From the NCBI RefSeq assembly GCF_004634245.1, contig NZ_SJTF01000001.1, positions 310,001-374,000 of the forward strand: a stretch of 64,000 nucleotides of DNA, given 5' to 3'. The stretch is from Flavobacterium foetidum. Lineage in GTDB: Bacteria; Bacteroidota; Bacteroidia; Flavobacteriales; Flavobacteriaceae. Shown piece after piece: positions 1 to 9,442 of the stretch. Numbering within the stretch: the first letter of the stretch is position 1; the number at the start of each line of letters is the position of its first letter. The notes below the pieces were generated by a model. That model searched no databases, was not told the DNA's origin, and worked only from the letters and a program-made list of their open reading frames with translations. The translations under genes were made by a program, and so were the position numbers.

Positions 1-1514
1 GTAAAAATATCGTCTTTTGATTTTATTCGTTCGTCGCCTCGCCAAACCATTCCTTTAAGTTTTCGGGCATTTTCTGGCAACTCGTCTTCGGGATAAATAT
101 CACCGTCGACTTTATTAAAGAATGTAATAGTCTCGACGGCATTATTCTCTAAAATCATATTGATTTTACTGCTCACATTTTTATTGATGCCAATAAGTTC
201 GTTCGCATCGTTTCGCATAAAATAGACGACCTCTGTGTTCTTGATGACATCAACATCATGGAGTTTTCCGTCCCGGAATTTTCCAAACAAATTGAGCCCC
301 TTGACCTGGTTATAGCCAGTTCCTAGGGTGTCTTTTGAAATTATAAAAGTGTTGTTGAGAACTTTTAGAGAATCAATTTTTCTGGTTTTATTATCGCCAA
401 TTAAATGCATGACATCGCCGGTAATCTGACTTTCTCCATTCCATAAAATCGGTTTTCCTATTAATTTTGTCAGGGCGGTTTTTGAGTTTGAATGAATAGA
501 ATCGCATTTACCGCTCATATCAGTTTTGTAAAAACGAACATTGTTAAAAGCTCTTAAAATTCGTTCCCCTTCTTTTCCGGTAACCAATAATCTTTTTCCG
601 TGAATGTAAACAGAGTCGTTTTCGACAAAATTAACCGCAACGGCTCTTTTGGTTACAAACATAGAATCTTTAAGTTTATAAAGTTCTGCGTAATGGCCTT
701 TTACAACTCCGCGGTTAATCGAGTCGGTAATTTTGACATTTCGTGTCGCAGAGGCAAATTCGGTATTTCGATTATAAAATAAGCTGTCGCCCTCTATTCG
801 CCGATCATCATATTTTATATACGATTTTCGCAAAAAATGAGCGAGGTTTTTCTTGGTATCGTAAAAACCCTTTTCGGTATAAATATAATTGGTTTTGCTG
901 GTAATGGTAGACGGTCCTAGCAGATAAGTGTGACCCGAATTGCTATAATAATCCAAATGATTAGACTTAATAACATATTTCGGATTGGTAATGGTTACTT
1001 CTGTCAAAAACTGAAACTTTTTTTCCTCAACAAAATACCTCCCAGATTTGCTGACTAAAGTGTTTTCTTTATTAACTATAGTTCCTTTGGTATTGTAAAA
1101 AGCTTGTTGCACATTGCGGTCGAAATTGATTGTATCGGTTTGCAAAGTCGCATCAGGAGAAGTCATTACGGCATCTCCAGTAGCAAATGCTTTTTTTAGA
1201 TTACCACTGTATTCTGCGTACTTACTGTTTAGAAACAAAGTGTCGCCTTGTACCAGCTGTACGTTTCCAAATGCTTTAAGGTAGTTTTCTTTTTCAAAAA
1301 CATAAGCTTTGTTGCAGGTAAGCACTACGCCGTCATGATCAACTTTTACATTGCCGCTCAAAAGCACTGCGCCCGGAACTAATTCTTCATTACGTTCAAA
1401 ATTGTCGGCATGTTCTACATGAATCTGTTTCGGACTTGTTTTTTTCGCCTGCGCGAAAGTGAACTGAATGCTTAAGATAAACAGGCAGGATATAAAAAAG
1501 ATTGATTTCTTCAA
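1..1514 (-). CDS. OstA/LptA-like outer-membrane biogenesis protein (3' end outside window)
   Basis: The leftward frame is open from a TTG at 1514 to the window edge (about 504 codons), so the C-terminus is missing. The N-terminus is a clean signal peptide (LKKSIFFISCLFILSIQFTF, cut after FAQA). The body is a repeated beta-strand pattern typical of OstA/LptA proteins, with phrases such as GAVLLSGNVKVDHDGVVLTC and short strands naming, in turn, a folded sheet of about 20 residues per repeat. LptA-family proteins bind LPS and carry it across the periplasm; Bacteroidota encode long multi-repeat versions. An in-frame TGA just upstream of the TTG leaves no ATG alternative. A -7-like box TAAATTTG (reading leftward, 1531-1538) lies 16 nt before the TTG, consistent with a very short leader. 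The family call is fairly sure, the exact function less so. Confidence 0.75.
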   Translation of the reverse strand, partial: MKKSIFFISCLFILSIQFTFAQAKKTSPKQIHVEHADNFERNEELVPGAVLLSGNVKVDHDGVVLTCNKAYVFEKENYLKAFGNVQLVQGDTLFLNSKYAEYSGNLKKAFATGDAVMTSPDATLQTDTINFDRNVQQAFYNTKGTIVNKENTLVSKSGRYFVEEKKFQFLTEVTITNPKYVIKSNHLDYYSNSGHTYLLGPSTITSKTNYIYTEKGFYDTKKNLAHFLRKSYIKYDDRRIEGDSLFYNRNTEFASATRNVKITDSINRGVVKGHYAELYKLKDSMFVTKRAVAVNFVENDSVYIHGKRLLVTGKEGERILRAFNNVRFYKTDMSGKCDSIHSNSKTALTKLIGKPILWNGESQITGDVMHLIGDNKTRKIDSLKVLNNTFIISKDTLGTGYNQVKGLNLFGKFRDGKLHDVDVIKNTEVVYFMRNDANELIGINKNVSSKINMILENNAVETITFFNKVDGDIYPEDELPENARKLKGMVWRGDERIKSKDDIF

Positions 1515-1798
1515 CTGATTAAATTTTTGTCAAATTTATGAAAAAGCTAATAACCTTAGATTGTTATTAGGATTAATTTATAATTAGTCATCAACAGTTT
1601 ATTTAAGATGTTTAGTACTTGATTATTTTTCAACAAAAAGAGTAACTCCCACGTTGTAGTTGCGCTGGAACTGATTTTAAAACCACCATTTTGAAAAGAC
1701 TATGAGCTGCATTTTGAAAAATGAATTACATTTAGAGATCAGTTTTAAATTTAAGTGATATTCCTTTAGTATCACAAGTTAACAATCTCCCAAAAGAT

Positions 1799-3670
1799 AT
1801 GATAAGTAAAAAAATAATAGCAGCCGGAATTACGTTAACGGTACTGCTTTCTGCCTGTAAAACAAAAGATCTGAAAATGAGTACAGCAAAACAAGAAGCT
1901 AAACCAGAAAAAAAGGTTGTAGTCTACCAAGTTTTTACACGCCTATTCGGAAATAAAAATAAAACTAATAAGCCATGGGGAACCATCGAAGAAAATGATG
2001 TGGGAAAATTTAATGATTTTACCGATAAGGCGCTTCATGAAATAAAAGATCTAGGGGTTAATTATGTTTGGTATACTGGAGTACCTCATCATGCATTGAT
2101 AAGAGATTATACTGCTTACGGCATTTCTAATGATGATCCTGAAGTGGTAAAAGGCAGGGCAGGGTCGCCCTATGCTGTAAAGGATTACTACAATGTAAAT
2201 CCAGATTTGGCTGTAGACCCTTCAAAACGATTAGAAGAGTTTGAAGCCTTGATTAAACGTACTCATAATGCAGGTTTAAAGGTTCTTATCGATATTGTTC
2301 CAAATCATATAGCGAGAAAATATGAAGGAAAATCAAATCCTGATGGCGTAAAAGATTTTGGCGCTACCGATGATGTAAGCGTTGAGTACAAACGAGATAA
2401 TAATTTCTATTATATTCCGGGAATGCATTTTGAAATTCCGGATAACGTGTTGCCTCTGAATGGAGAAAAAAATCCTTTAATTGATGGTAAATTTGATGAA
2501 AATCCAGCTAAATGGACAGGAAATGGCTCGCGTAAAGCGAAACCTGATCAAAATGATTGGTATGAAACGGTAAAAGTAAATTACGGCGTTCGTCCCGACG
2601 GAACAAAAGATTTCCCTGAACTTCCTATAGGTTTTAATCAAAAATCGGTTCAGGAGCATTTTGCTTTCTGGCAAGATAAAGACGTACCGGATTCTTGGAA
2701 AAAATTCAGGGATATTGCTTTGTATTGGACGGCAAAAGGTGTAGACGGATTTCGTTATGATATGGCTGAAATGGTTCCGTATGAATTTTGGAGTTATTTG
2801 AACTCTTCAATCAAAATGAAGAATCCAAACGCATTTTTGCTGGCAGAAGTTTATAATCCGAACGAATATCGAAATTATATTCATTTAGGAAAAATGGATT
2901 ATTTATACGATAAGGTCGAAACTTATGATAAACTGAAAGACATTATCCGCGGAAAATCTTCTCCAGATGAATTAAACGATATTCAGAAAAGAATGACTGA
3001 TATAGAACATCATATGCTTCACTTTCTGGACAATCATGACGAACAGCGTTTGGCAAGTGCCGAATTTGCAGGAACTCCAGAAAGAGGAAAACCTCTAATG
3101 GTCGTTTCGGCTACCATTAGTACTTCGCCAACTATGATTTATTTTGGGCAAGAAGTAGGAGAGGCTGGCAATGAAGATGCTGGATTTGGAAAACCTTCGC
3201 GAACATCAATCTTTGATTATATCGGAGTTCCAAACCATCAACGCTGGATGAATGAGGGCAAGTTTGATGGCGGGCAGCTTTCCGATTCAGAAAAGAAACT
3301 TCGTGACTTTTATAAGCGATTGTTAAATTTCACAATAAAAAGCCCAGCTTTAATGGGTAGTTTTCAAGAGATTCAGAAGGTAAATCGTGAGAAATCTTCT
3401 TCTTACGATTCGTTATTGTATTCTTTTGTACGTTGGTCCGAAAACCAAAAACTTATTATCACTGTTAATTTTTCTTCTGAAAAGACAAGCGAATTTGAAT
3501 TGGTGATTCCTGCAGATGTTATTGCGAAATGGAATTTGGCCGACGGTTCGTATGTTTTAATCGATCAGCTGTACTTGAAAAATAAAACGTATTTAACGGT
3601 CAAAAATGGAGAAGGAAAAATGTATGTAAAACTTAATCCATCAGAATCATTAATTTACGAATTGAAGTAA
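1799..3670 (+). CDS. GH13 alpha-amylase family lipoprotein
   Basis: A 623-residue GH13 glycoside hydrolase predicted to cleave alpha-glucosidic bonds of starch-like glucans or maltodextrins at the cell surface or in the periplasm. A lipobox (LLSAC, Cys20) marks it as a lipoprotein. All four conserved GH13 regions are visible: DIVPNH (165-170), GFRYDMAEMVP with nucleophile Asp321, LAEVYNP with acid/base Glu350, and FLDNHDEQR with Asp414. A C-terminal all-beta domain follows from about residue 530. Between regions I and II there is a long insertion (about 175-290). The gene stands alone, with no susC/D next to it. A 14-base motif (1651-1664) 135 bp upstream recurs before the susC gene in this window. 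The start at 1799 gives the proper lipoprotein signal. The substrate cannot be set from sequence. Confidence 0.9.
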   Translation: MISKKIIAAGITLTVLLSACKTKDLKMSTAKQEAKPEKKVVVYQVFTRLFGNKNKTNKPWGTIEENDVGKFNDFTDKALHEIKDLGVNYVWYTGVPHHALIRDYTAYGISNDDPEVVKGRAGSPYAVKDYYNVNPDLAVDPSKRLEEFEALIKRTHNAGLKVLIDIVPNHIARKYEGKSNPDGVKDFGATDDVSVEYKRDNNFYYIPGMHFEIPDNVLPLNGEKNPLIDGKFDENPAKWTGNGSRKAKPDQNDWYETVKVNYGVRPDGTKDFPELPIGFNQKSVQEHFAFWQDKDVPDSWKKFRDIALYWTAKGVDGFRYDMAEMVPYEFWSYLNSSIKMKNPNAFLLAEVYNPNEYRNYIHLGKMDYLYDKVETYDKLKDIIRGKSSPDELNDIQKRMTDIEHHMLHFLDNHDEQRLASAEFAGTPERGKPLMVVSATISTSPTMIYFGQEVGEAGNEDAGFGKPSRTSIFDYIGVPNHQRWMNEGKFDGGQLSDSEKKLRDFYKRLLNFTIKSPALMGSFQEIQKVNREKSSSYDSLLYSFVRWSENQKLIITVNFSSEKTSEFELVIPADVIAKWNLADGSYVLIDQLYLKNKTYLTVKNGEGKMYVKLNPSESLIYELK

Positions 3671-3681
3671 TCTTAGGTTGT

Positions 3682-3719
3682 AAAAAAAAAGCTGCTAATC
3701 AATTTTTAGCAGCTTTTTT
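3682..3719. terminator. Bidirectional intrinsic terminator
   Basis: Inverted repeat AAGCTGCTAA / TTAGCAGCTT with a short loop, an A-run on the left and a T-run on the right. It lies between the convergent amylase and superoxide dismutase genes and can serve both. Confidence 0.85.
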
Positions 3720-3722
3720 GTT

Positions 3723-4502
3723 TTATACTTTCTTCACCTTTTTCAAGGCTTCTATGTAATATTCGTTGACTTTTTCCCAGTTTATATGTTCGTAAAAAGC
3801 ATCAATATAACTGCCTTTTCTGTTTTGATAATCTAGATAATAAGCATGTTCCCAAAGATCTATTCCTAAAATTGGCGTTCCAGGAATCAAAGCATTTCGC
3901 ATTAGTGGATTATCCTGATTTTCTGTTGTAGTGATTTGGAGTTTTCCATAACGGTCAACCACAAGCCAAACCCATCCTGAACCAAACTGTTTTTCTGCCT
4001 GCCCTTTAAACTGGCTTGTAAGATTGTTGAAAGAACCGAATTCTTTAGTAATAGATCCTGCTAAAGTATCTTTCGGCGTCTGTTCTTTTGGTGTTAATAC
4101 ATTAAAATAAAGAGTATGATTATAGTAGCCACCAGCATTCTGACGAAGTTTGGCATTGTTCATATCCATTTTTTTCAAAATGTCTTCAATAGGCATGTTT
4201 TCAAACTCCGTCGACACAATTTCTTTATTGAAGTTGTTTGTATACGACAAATAATGCTTAGAATAATGTGTTTCTAGCGTAAGCGTTCTAATTGCCGGAG
4301 CCAGCGCATCATAGGCAAATGGCAGTTTTGTCATTTCAAAGGAGCCTGGATCTGCTTTTACATCAGCAGGAGAGCCAATAGTAATTTTTTCTTCCTTAGT
4401 TGGCAGTGGAACTTCGACTACTTCAACCAATTTATCATCTTTACAGGAAAATAAAAGTAAAAATGAAGTTAAAATGCTGTACATAACAAGATACTTCTTC
4501 AT
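3723..4502 (-). CDS. Lipoprotein Fe/Mn superoxide dismutase
   Basis: Converts superoxide to H2O2 and O2. The N-terminus (MKKYLVMYSILTSFLLLFSC, Cys20) is an SpII signal, so the enzyme should sit on a membrane outside the cytoplasm, unlike the usual cytosolic SodA/SodB. The catalytic domain spans about 60-257, with metal ligands His79 (LETHYSKHY), His129 (YYNHTLYF), Asp215 and His219 (DLWEHAYY). The GSGWVWLV stretch and the C-terminal helix of Fe/Mn SODs are present. It is the last gene of the leftward rsfS-to-ACBP block, 8 nt after the ACBP gene, and may be read from it. Metal preference is not decidable here. Confidence 0.92.
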   Translation of the reverse strand: MKKYLVMYSILTSFLLLFSCKDDKLVEVVEVPLPTKEEKITIGSPADVKADPGSFEMTKLPFAYDALAPAIRTLTLETHYSKHYLSYTNNFNKEIVSTEFENMPIEDILKKMDMNNAKLRQNAGGYYNHTLYFNVLTPKEQTPKDTLAGSITKEFGSFNNLTSQFKGQAEKQFGSGWVWLVVDRYGKLQITTTENQDNPLMRNALIPGTPILGIDLWEHAYYLDYQNRKGSYIDAFYEHINWEKVNEYYIEALKKVKKV

Positions 4503-4510
4503 GATGACGT

Positions 4511-4780
4511 CTATTTTGAGATTAATGAATTAATGATTTCGATATAGTTTTCTTTGGCTTCCTCGATTGATAAATGGCTGATTTGAAGCCATGCATTGAT
4601 TTTGAATGCATTTCTTAAATCAAAATTTTCAGATTGATTAGAAACGGCTGTTCCAAAAGTGGCTTGTTTGTAAAAGGCATAAAGACGCAGTTGCACATCT
4701 TGTGGCAACGAAGCCTGAGTCATTTTCATAGCAGCTTCTACGGCCTCTTCGAAACGAGTATCTAGGTCTTTATTAGTCAT
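4511..4780 (-). CDS. Acyl-CoA-binding protein
   Basis: An 89-residue single-domain acyl-CoA-binding protein. It has the four-helix family pattern and the signature LYAFYKQATFG at about 52-62, whose Tyr and Lys contact the CoA in characterised members. Such proteins buffer and deliver long-chain acyl-CoA in the cytoplasm. Its start abuts the psd stop (4781), so it is almost certainly co-translated with psd and cdsA. That position suggests acyl supply or protection linked to phospholipid synthesis. ACBPs are patchy in bacteria, so the fixed location is worth noting. Confidence 0.9.
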   Translation of the reverse strand: MTNKDLDTRFEEAVEAAMKMTQASLPQDVQLRLYAFYKQATFGTAVSNQSENFDLRNAFKINAWLQISHLSIEEAKENYIEIINSLISK

Positions 4781-5434
4781 TTAAACTTTTGAAGCGATAA
4801 TGGTTTTACCTCCAATTGCTTTTTGTCCAAGCACTACATCGACAGGTGTACCTAAAGGTAAAAATAAATCTACTCTCGAACCAAATTTTATAAATCCGGC
4901 ATCAGTTCCTTGTACAACCTGCATACCTTCTTTTGCATAATTAACAATTCTTCTGGCCAATGCACCCGCAATCTGGCGGTATAAGATTGCGCCGAAAGTT
5001 TCGTTTTCGATTACCACAGTTGTTCTTTCGTTTTCCTCGCTTGCTTTTGGATGCCATGCTACCAAAAACTTACCAGGATGGTATTTACTGAATTTTATAA
5101 TTCCGTCCATTGCATAACGTGTCACATGAACGTTGATTGGCGACATAAAAATAGAAACCTGAAGACGTTTGTCTTTAAAGTATTCTCCTTCGTAAACTTC
5201 TTCTATTACTACAACTTTTCCATCAACGGGAGCCAAAATATGGCCACTGTTTCTCACTGCAATTCTTTTCGGATTTCTAAAAAACTGTAAAATAATAATC
5301 AGTATCAGAAGTGCGGCAATTTGTACCAGCATGCGCAGCCAATAGATATCTATAAATTTTTCAGCAATTAAAATCAATGCTACAGTAAAAACTGTACCTA
5401 ATAAAATGGACGGGCCTCCTTCTTTATGAAACAT
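4781..5434 (-). CDS. psd: Phosphatidylserine decarboxylase (short PSD-A type)
   Basis: Makes phosphatidylethanolamine from phosphatidylserine at the inner membrane. At 217 residues it is the short archaeal/Bacteroidota PSD-A form. Two N-terminal hydrophobic segments (about 10-28 and 33-50) are followed by the core: APVDGKVV, SIFMSPINVHVTRYA with the conserved HVTR histidine, and KFGSRVDLFLP near residue 185. The Gly-Ser in that last motif is the self-cleavage site that creates the pyruvoyl cofactor. It overlaps the end of cdsA by 11 bp and is followed directly by the ACBP gene. cdsA and psd give two steps of the same PE pathway in order. Confidence 0.93.
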   Translation of the reverse strand: MFHKEGGPSILLGTVFTVALILIAEKFIDIYWLRMLVQIAALLILIIILQFFRNPKRIAVRNSGHILAPVDGKVVVIEEVYEGEYFKDKRLQVSIFMSPINVHVTRYAMDGIIKFSKYHPGKFLVAWHPKASEENERTTVVIENETFGAILYRQIAGALARRIVNYAKEGMQVVQGTDAGFIKFGSRVDLFLPLGTPVDVVLGQKAIGGKTIIASKV

Positions 5435-6314
5435 AATATAAAATTTGATAAAATAAAAATATAATTGGTGCTACAAATATAACACTATCTAGTCGATCTA
5501 AGATGCCTCCGTGTCCGGGCATTATCGAGCCGCTGTCTTTTACTCCGGCTATACGTTTAAATTTTGATTCGATTAAGTCTCCAATGGTTCCAAAAATGCT
5601 TACGATAATGGCAATTCCGGTCCATATTAAAATCGATCTGTTGCTGAACTCGGGTGTCGGCTGAATATAAAGTTTTGAAATCAAATAACCGGCAAAGGCA
5701 GCAAAAACAGCGCCACCAAGAAAACCTTCAATGGTCTTTTTAGGAGAAACACGCTCAAAAAGCTTATGTTTTCCTATTGATTTTCCAACCAAATAAGCAA
5801 AAGTATCGTTGGTCCATATCAGCACAAAAAGGCCTAGTATGATTTTAGGATTGTAGTCGTTTGTGCCAAAAGAAATTTTTACAATAAACACAAAGGGAAG
5901 GGTGATGTAACCTAATAGGTATAAGTATTTTGATGAAATGCTGACTTTTTGTACAGAATCGTAAAAAAGGAAAATGATGCATTTTATAGAAACCACAATA
6001 GTAACGGCCAACAGAACTAAATCTAACTGCTGAATATTGGTTTTTAAAACCACATTAGTATCAAAATTGCGATTGATGAAATCTGTTGTCTCTTTATTGT
6101 AGTGGCTTACCAGTAGAATAGACGAGTACAAAACGACACCAAATAAAATCGAGAAAATTTTATTGAGGTATACAATATTACTGAATTCGTAAATTGTGAT
6201 GACCAAAAAAAGGCCAAAAAGGAGAATAAAGCTTTCGGTAGAAAACAAGATTGACGTTAATAACAAAGCGATATAAACAGCACCAGAAATGGTTCTCTTA
6301 AGTGTTTCGTTCAT
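5424..6314 (-). CDS. cdsA: Phosphatidate cytidylyltransferase
   Basis: Forms CDP-diacylglycerol from phosphatidate and CTP, the branch point for phospholipids. It is 296 residues with about eight hydrophobic segments. The C-terminal signature region is clear: TIEGFLGGAVFAAFAG, then GDLIESKFKRIAGVKDSG and MPGHGGILDRLDS, holding the conserved Asp residues that bind the metal. The start lies 1 nt from the LUD gene stop at 6316, and the end overlaps psd, consistent with an operon. Confidence 0.95.
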   Translation of the reverse strand: MNETLKRTISGAVYIALLLTSILFSTESFILLFGLFLVITIYEFSNIVYLNKIFSILFGVVLYSSILLVSHYNKETTDFINRNFDTNVVLKTNIQQLDLVLLAVTIVVSIKCIIFLFYDSVQKVSISSKYLYLLGYITLPFVFIVKISFGTNDYNPKIILGLFVLIWTNDTFAYLVGKSIGKHKLFERVSPKKTIEGFLGGAVFAAFAGYLISKLYIQPTPEFSNRSILIWTGIAIIVSIFGTIGDLIESKFKRIAGVKDSGSIMPGHGGILDRLDSVIFVAPIIFLFYQILYYVS

Positions 6315-6315
6315 C

Positions 6316-6921
6316 TTAAAGATCTTCTAAAAGCAGTAGATACAGATTCTTTGCAACACTTCCGTATTGTGTGAAATCTTCTTCTTTGGCTTTTTCGAAA
6401 TATTTTATTGTGGTGATATTGGTTGGATAGTCTCGTTCGTATTTTCGTTTGATAGCGCTTAATCCGTCGCTTTTCATTGGAAGGATTTGGCTTGTCGTTG
6501 CAAGAATGACAATGTTGGCAGGAAGGTCGTTTGGTTTGTTTTGCCTAATTTGCTTTGAAGAAAATAGAATGGAACCCTCATCGGCAATCAAATTTTCGCA
6601 GCTTGCTAAAAGAAACTTCGGATTAGATGGGGCTATATAAAATAATTTGTTCTCTTCTAATAAATGAAAAAGAGCAGATTCGTAACATAAGGCTTCTTTT
6701 TCAAACCAATCATTTTCTTCTAAAATGTTTTCGAACTGTTCTGCAACTTCGAGAGTATTTTCGCAATACAAGAATTTACCTCCATTTTTCTTAAAATTGA
6801 AAATGAACTGTTCGTCTAAAGATAAATGACTGTTTTGGGCAGAGGTTCCGGCGTATTCACTTTCATTCTCTTCGTCAGAAGAGGCTTCGCCCGAACCGAA
6901 TATTTTTCTGAAAAAATTCAT
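6316..6921 (-). CDS. LUD-domain protein (LutC/YkgG-like)
   Basis: A 201-residue protein with an acidic N-terminal linker (about 10-35) and then an LUD (lactate utilisation) fold, recognised from the pattern LLASCENLIADEGSILFSS and IVILATTSQILP. LutC-type proteins take part in lactate oxidation with LutA/LutB, but those partners are not here. The gene instead sits between ftsH and cdsA, so a direct lactate role is doubtful. No catalytic residues can be assigned. The family call is moderate and the function unknown. Confidence 0.7.
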   Translation of the reverse strand: MNFFRKIFGSGEASSDEENESEYAGTSAQNSHLSLDEQFIFNFKKNGGKFLYCENTLEVAEQFENILEENDWFEKEALCYESALFHLLEENKLFYIAPSNPKFLLASCENLIADEGSILFSSKQIRQNKPNDLPANIVILATTSQILPMKSDGLSAIKRKYERDYPTNITTIKYFEKAKEEDFTQYGSVAKNLYLLLLEDL

Positions 6922-7036
6922 TTTTTATATGAAATACTTTACATGTTAATTGAAAACGTTCAAAGATAAAAAAATCTTAATTCAAAAGCCTGTTTTGAAT
7001 TAAGATTTTAAAAAATATTCCGTATTTGATGCTAAT

Positions 7037-8962
7037 TTATGAAACGACCTCTTCTAAATTTTTATCCCAAGTGCGTTTTCCAAAAATTGTTTCAAGGTCA
7101 TCTTTAAAAATTACCTCTTTTTCAATTAATATATCAGCAAGCTGATTCAGTTTGTCTTTGTTTTCTTCTAATATATGAATAGCTCTCTGATATTGTCCTT
7201 CGATTAATTCTGAAATTTCGGCATCAATGATTTTTGCTGTTTCATCAGAATAAGGTTTAGAGAAATTGTATTCGCTCTGACCAGTTGAATCGTAATAAGT
7301 AACGTTTCCGATTTTATCGTTCAATCCGTAGATTGTTACCATTGCACGAGCCTGACGTGTCACTTTTTCTAAATCGCTTAAAGCTCCTGTAGAAATTCTG
7401 TCGAAAGTCACTTTTTCAGCAGCTCTTCCTCCCATAGTAGCACACATTTCGTCTAACATCTGATCTGTTCTAACGATTTGTCTCTCTTCTGGTAAATACC
7501 AAGCAGCTCCTAAGCTTTGTCCGCGAGGAACAATAGTTACTTTGATAAGCGGAGCGGCATGTTCCAGCATCCAGCTTACAGTAGCGTGACCTGCTTCGTG
7601 AATCGCAATCGCTCTTTTCTCATCAGGAGTAATGATTTTATTTTTCTTTTCAAGACCACCAATAATTCTGTCAACTGCATCAAGGAAATCTTGTCTGTCA
7701 ACAGCTGGTTTGTTGTTACGTGCTGCTATAAGAGCCGCTTCGTTACAAACATTTGCAATATCTGCACCCGAGAATCCCGGAGTTTGCTTAGCTAAGAAAT
7801 CTAAGTCAAGTCCTTCAACCTTTTTAATAGGAGCCAAGTGTACTGCAAAGATTTCAGCTCTCTCGCGAATGTCTGGTAAGTCAACAAAAATTTGTCTGTC
7901 AAAACGTCCAGCACGCATTAAAGCTTTGTCTAGTACATCTGCTCTGTTGGTCGCCGCCAATACAATTACGTTTGAGTTTGTCCCAAAACCGTCCATTTCT
8001 GTCAGTAATTGGTTCAATGTGTTTTCTCTTTCATCATTACCTCCAGACATATTGCTTTTTCCTCTCGCTCTACCAACAGCGTCAATCTCATCGATGAAAA
8101 TGATAGCAGGAGATTTTTCTTTTGCTTGTTTGAACAAGTCACGTACACGTGAAGCACCAACTCCCACGAACATCTCTACGAAATCAGAACCTGATAAAGA
8201 GAAAAATGGTACTTGTGCTTCGCCGGCAACAGCTTTTGCCAACAACGTTTTACCAGTTCCCGGAGGCCCTACTAACAAAGCTCCTTTCGGAATTTTACCT
8301 CCAAGATTGGTGTATTTTTCTGGGTTTTTAAGGAATTCTACGATTTCCTGAATTTCTTCTTTAGCGCCCTCAAGACCTGCAACATCTTTAAATGTAGTTT
8401 TGATGTCTGTTTTTTCGTCAAACAATTTAGCCTTAGATTTTCCGATATTGAAAATCTGTCCGCCTCCTCCAGCACCTCCTCCAGACATCTTGCGCATGAT
8501 GAATATCCATACACCAACAATGATAATGATAGGAAGCAAGCTAATTAAGATATCGCTCCAGTTATTTTTTTGAAGAAAGTTAAAATCTTTTAATTTGCCT
8601 TCGCCAACAGCTTTTTCAAGCTTGGTTTGGAAAATTTGATCGTTACCGATTTCTAAAGTGTAATGAGGACCTTTGTTTGGTCTTTCAAAAATGTCTTTAG
8701 CTACTTTTTTGTTAGAAGGGTCTTTAAGAGCCTTGTCATTCAAATATACTTCAGCTTCTGCTTTGTTGTAAACAATTACTTTTTCAATCTGGCCTTTTTC
8801 TAATAAGGTATTGAATTTAGACGACGTTAACTGTGCAGGTTCGCTTATGCTTGATCCTCCGGTTGCAAAACTGATGAATAAAAAAACTAAAAGTATTGCG
8901 GTATATATTAACCAAGGACTTATTCTAAATTTATTCGGATTTGGATTATTATCTTTAGCCAT
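7037..8962 (-). CDS. ftsH: ATP-dependent zinc metalloprotease FtsH
   Basis: Membrane-bound AAA protease that degrades unneeded or damaged membrane and regulatory proteins. It is 641 residues, with TM segments at about 17-35 and 137-156 flanking a periplasmic domain. A Gly-rich linker (160-168) leads to the AAA module: Walker A GPPGTGKT (232-239), Walker B IIFIDEID (287-294) and the second region of homology ending AGRFDR. The peptidase domain has HEAGH (455-459) for zinc. It lies 15 nt after rsfS and 115 nt before the LUD gene. Confidence 0.98.
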   Translation of the reverse strand: MAKDNNPNPNKFRISPWLIYTAILLVFLFISFATGGSSISEPAQLTSSKFNTLLEKGQIEKVIVYNKAEAEVYLNDKALKDPSNKKVAKDIFERPNKGPHYTLEIGNDQIFQTKLEKAVGEGKLKDFNFLQKNNWSDILISLLPIIIIVGVWIFIMRKMSGGGAGGGGQIFNIGKSKAKLFDEKTDIKTTFKDVAGLEGAKEEIQEIVEFLKNPEKYTNLGGKIPKGALLVGPPGTGKTLLAKAVAGEAQVPFFSLSGSDFVEMFVGVGASRVRDLFKQAKEKSPAIIFIDEIDAVGRARGKSNMSGGNDERENTLNQLLTEMDGFGTNSNVIVLAATNRADVLDKALMRAGRFDRQIFVDLPDIRERAEIFAVHLAPIKKVEGLDLDFLAKQTPGFSGADIANVCNEAALIAARNNKPAVDRQDFLDAVDRIIGGLEKKNKIITPDEKRAIAIHEAGHATVSWMLEHAAPLIKVTIVPRGQSLGAAWYLPEERQIVRTDQMLDEMCATMGGRAAEKVTFDRISTGALSDLEKVTRQARAMVTIYGLNDKIGNVTYYDSTGQSEYNFSKPYSDETAKIIDAEISELIEGQYQRAIHILEENKDKLNQLADILIEKEVIFKDDLETIFGKRTWDKNLEEVVS

Positions 8963-8977
8963 TTAATGAAAGTTTCT

Positions 8978-9349
8978 TTAGTATTTATTTTCGATTGTAG
9001 TTATTTTGGCATCGCCCCAAAGGCTTTCGATGTTGTAATATTCGCGAATGTGTTTCTGGAAAACATGCACTACAATATGTACATAATCCATTAAAACCCA
9101 TTCTGCGTTATCGGTTCCTTCTACGTGCCAAGGCTTGTCTTTTAAATCTTTTGATACAGTTTTTTGAATTGAGTTTACGATGGCGTTAACTTGGGTGTTT
9201 GAGCTACCGCTGCAAATTACGAAATAATCGCATACTGCAGTATCTATTTCTCTTAAGTCAAGAATGTCGATATCATTTCCTTTTACTTCCTCAATCCCTT
9301 TGATTATGTTCGCCAGTAGAACATCATTATTAATAGTCTTTTTCGCCAT
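8978..9349 (-). CDS. rsfS: Ribosomal silencing factor RsfS
   Basis: A 123-residue RsfS/Iojap-family protein that binds uL14 on the large subunit and blocks subunit joining when nutrients are short. Family features seen: LDLREIDTAVCDYFVICSG, then VEGTDNAEWVLMDYVHIVVHVF. It is the first gene of the leftward ftsH-cdsA-psd block and is divergent from birA. A sequence close to the -7 consensus, TAACTTTA, lies about 25 nt upstream. Confidence 0.95.
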   Translation of the reverse strand: MAKKTINNDVLLANIIKGIEEVKGNDIDILDLREIDTAVCDYFVICSGSSNTQVNAIVNSIQKTVSKDLKDKPWHVEGTDNAEWVLMDYVHIVVHVFQKHIREYYNIESLWGDAKITTIENKY

Positions 9350-9442
9350 GAATTATTTTATATGAATTTGTAAAGTTACCAAATTTTGTGATTATTTTTG
9401 AACCTTAACAAAATATTAAATTAAGTTATTTAAATTATTGTA

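Noticed and set aside
7632..8351. A 239-codon rightward open frame opposite ftsH
   Set aside because: Serine- and leucine-rich shadow of the conserved ftsH AAA domain on the other strand; no family pattern of its own.
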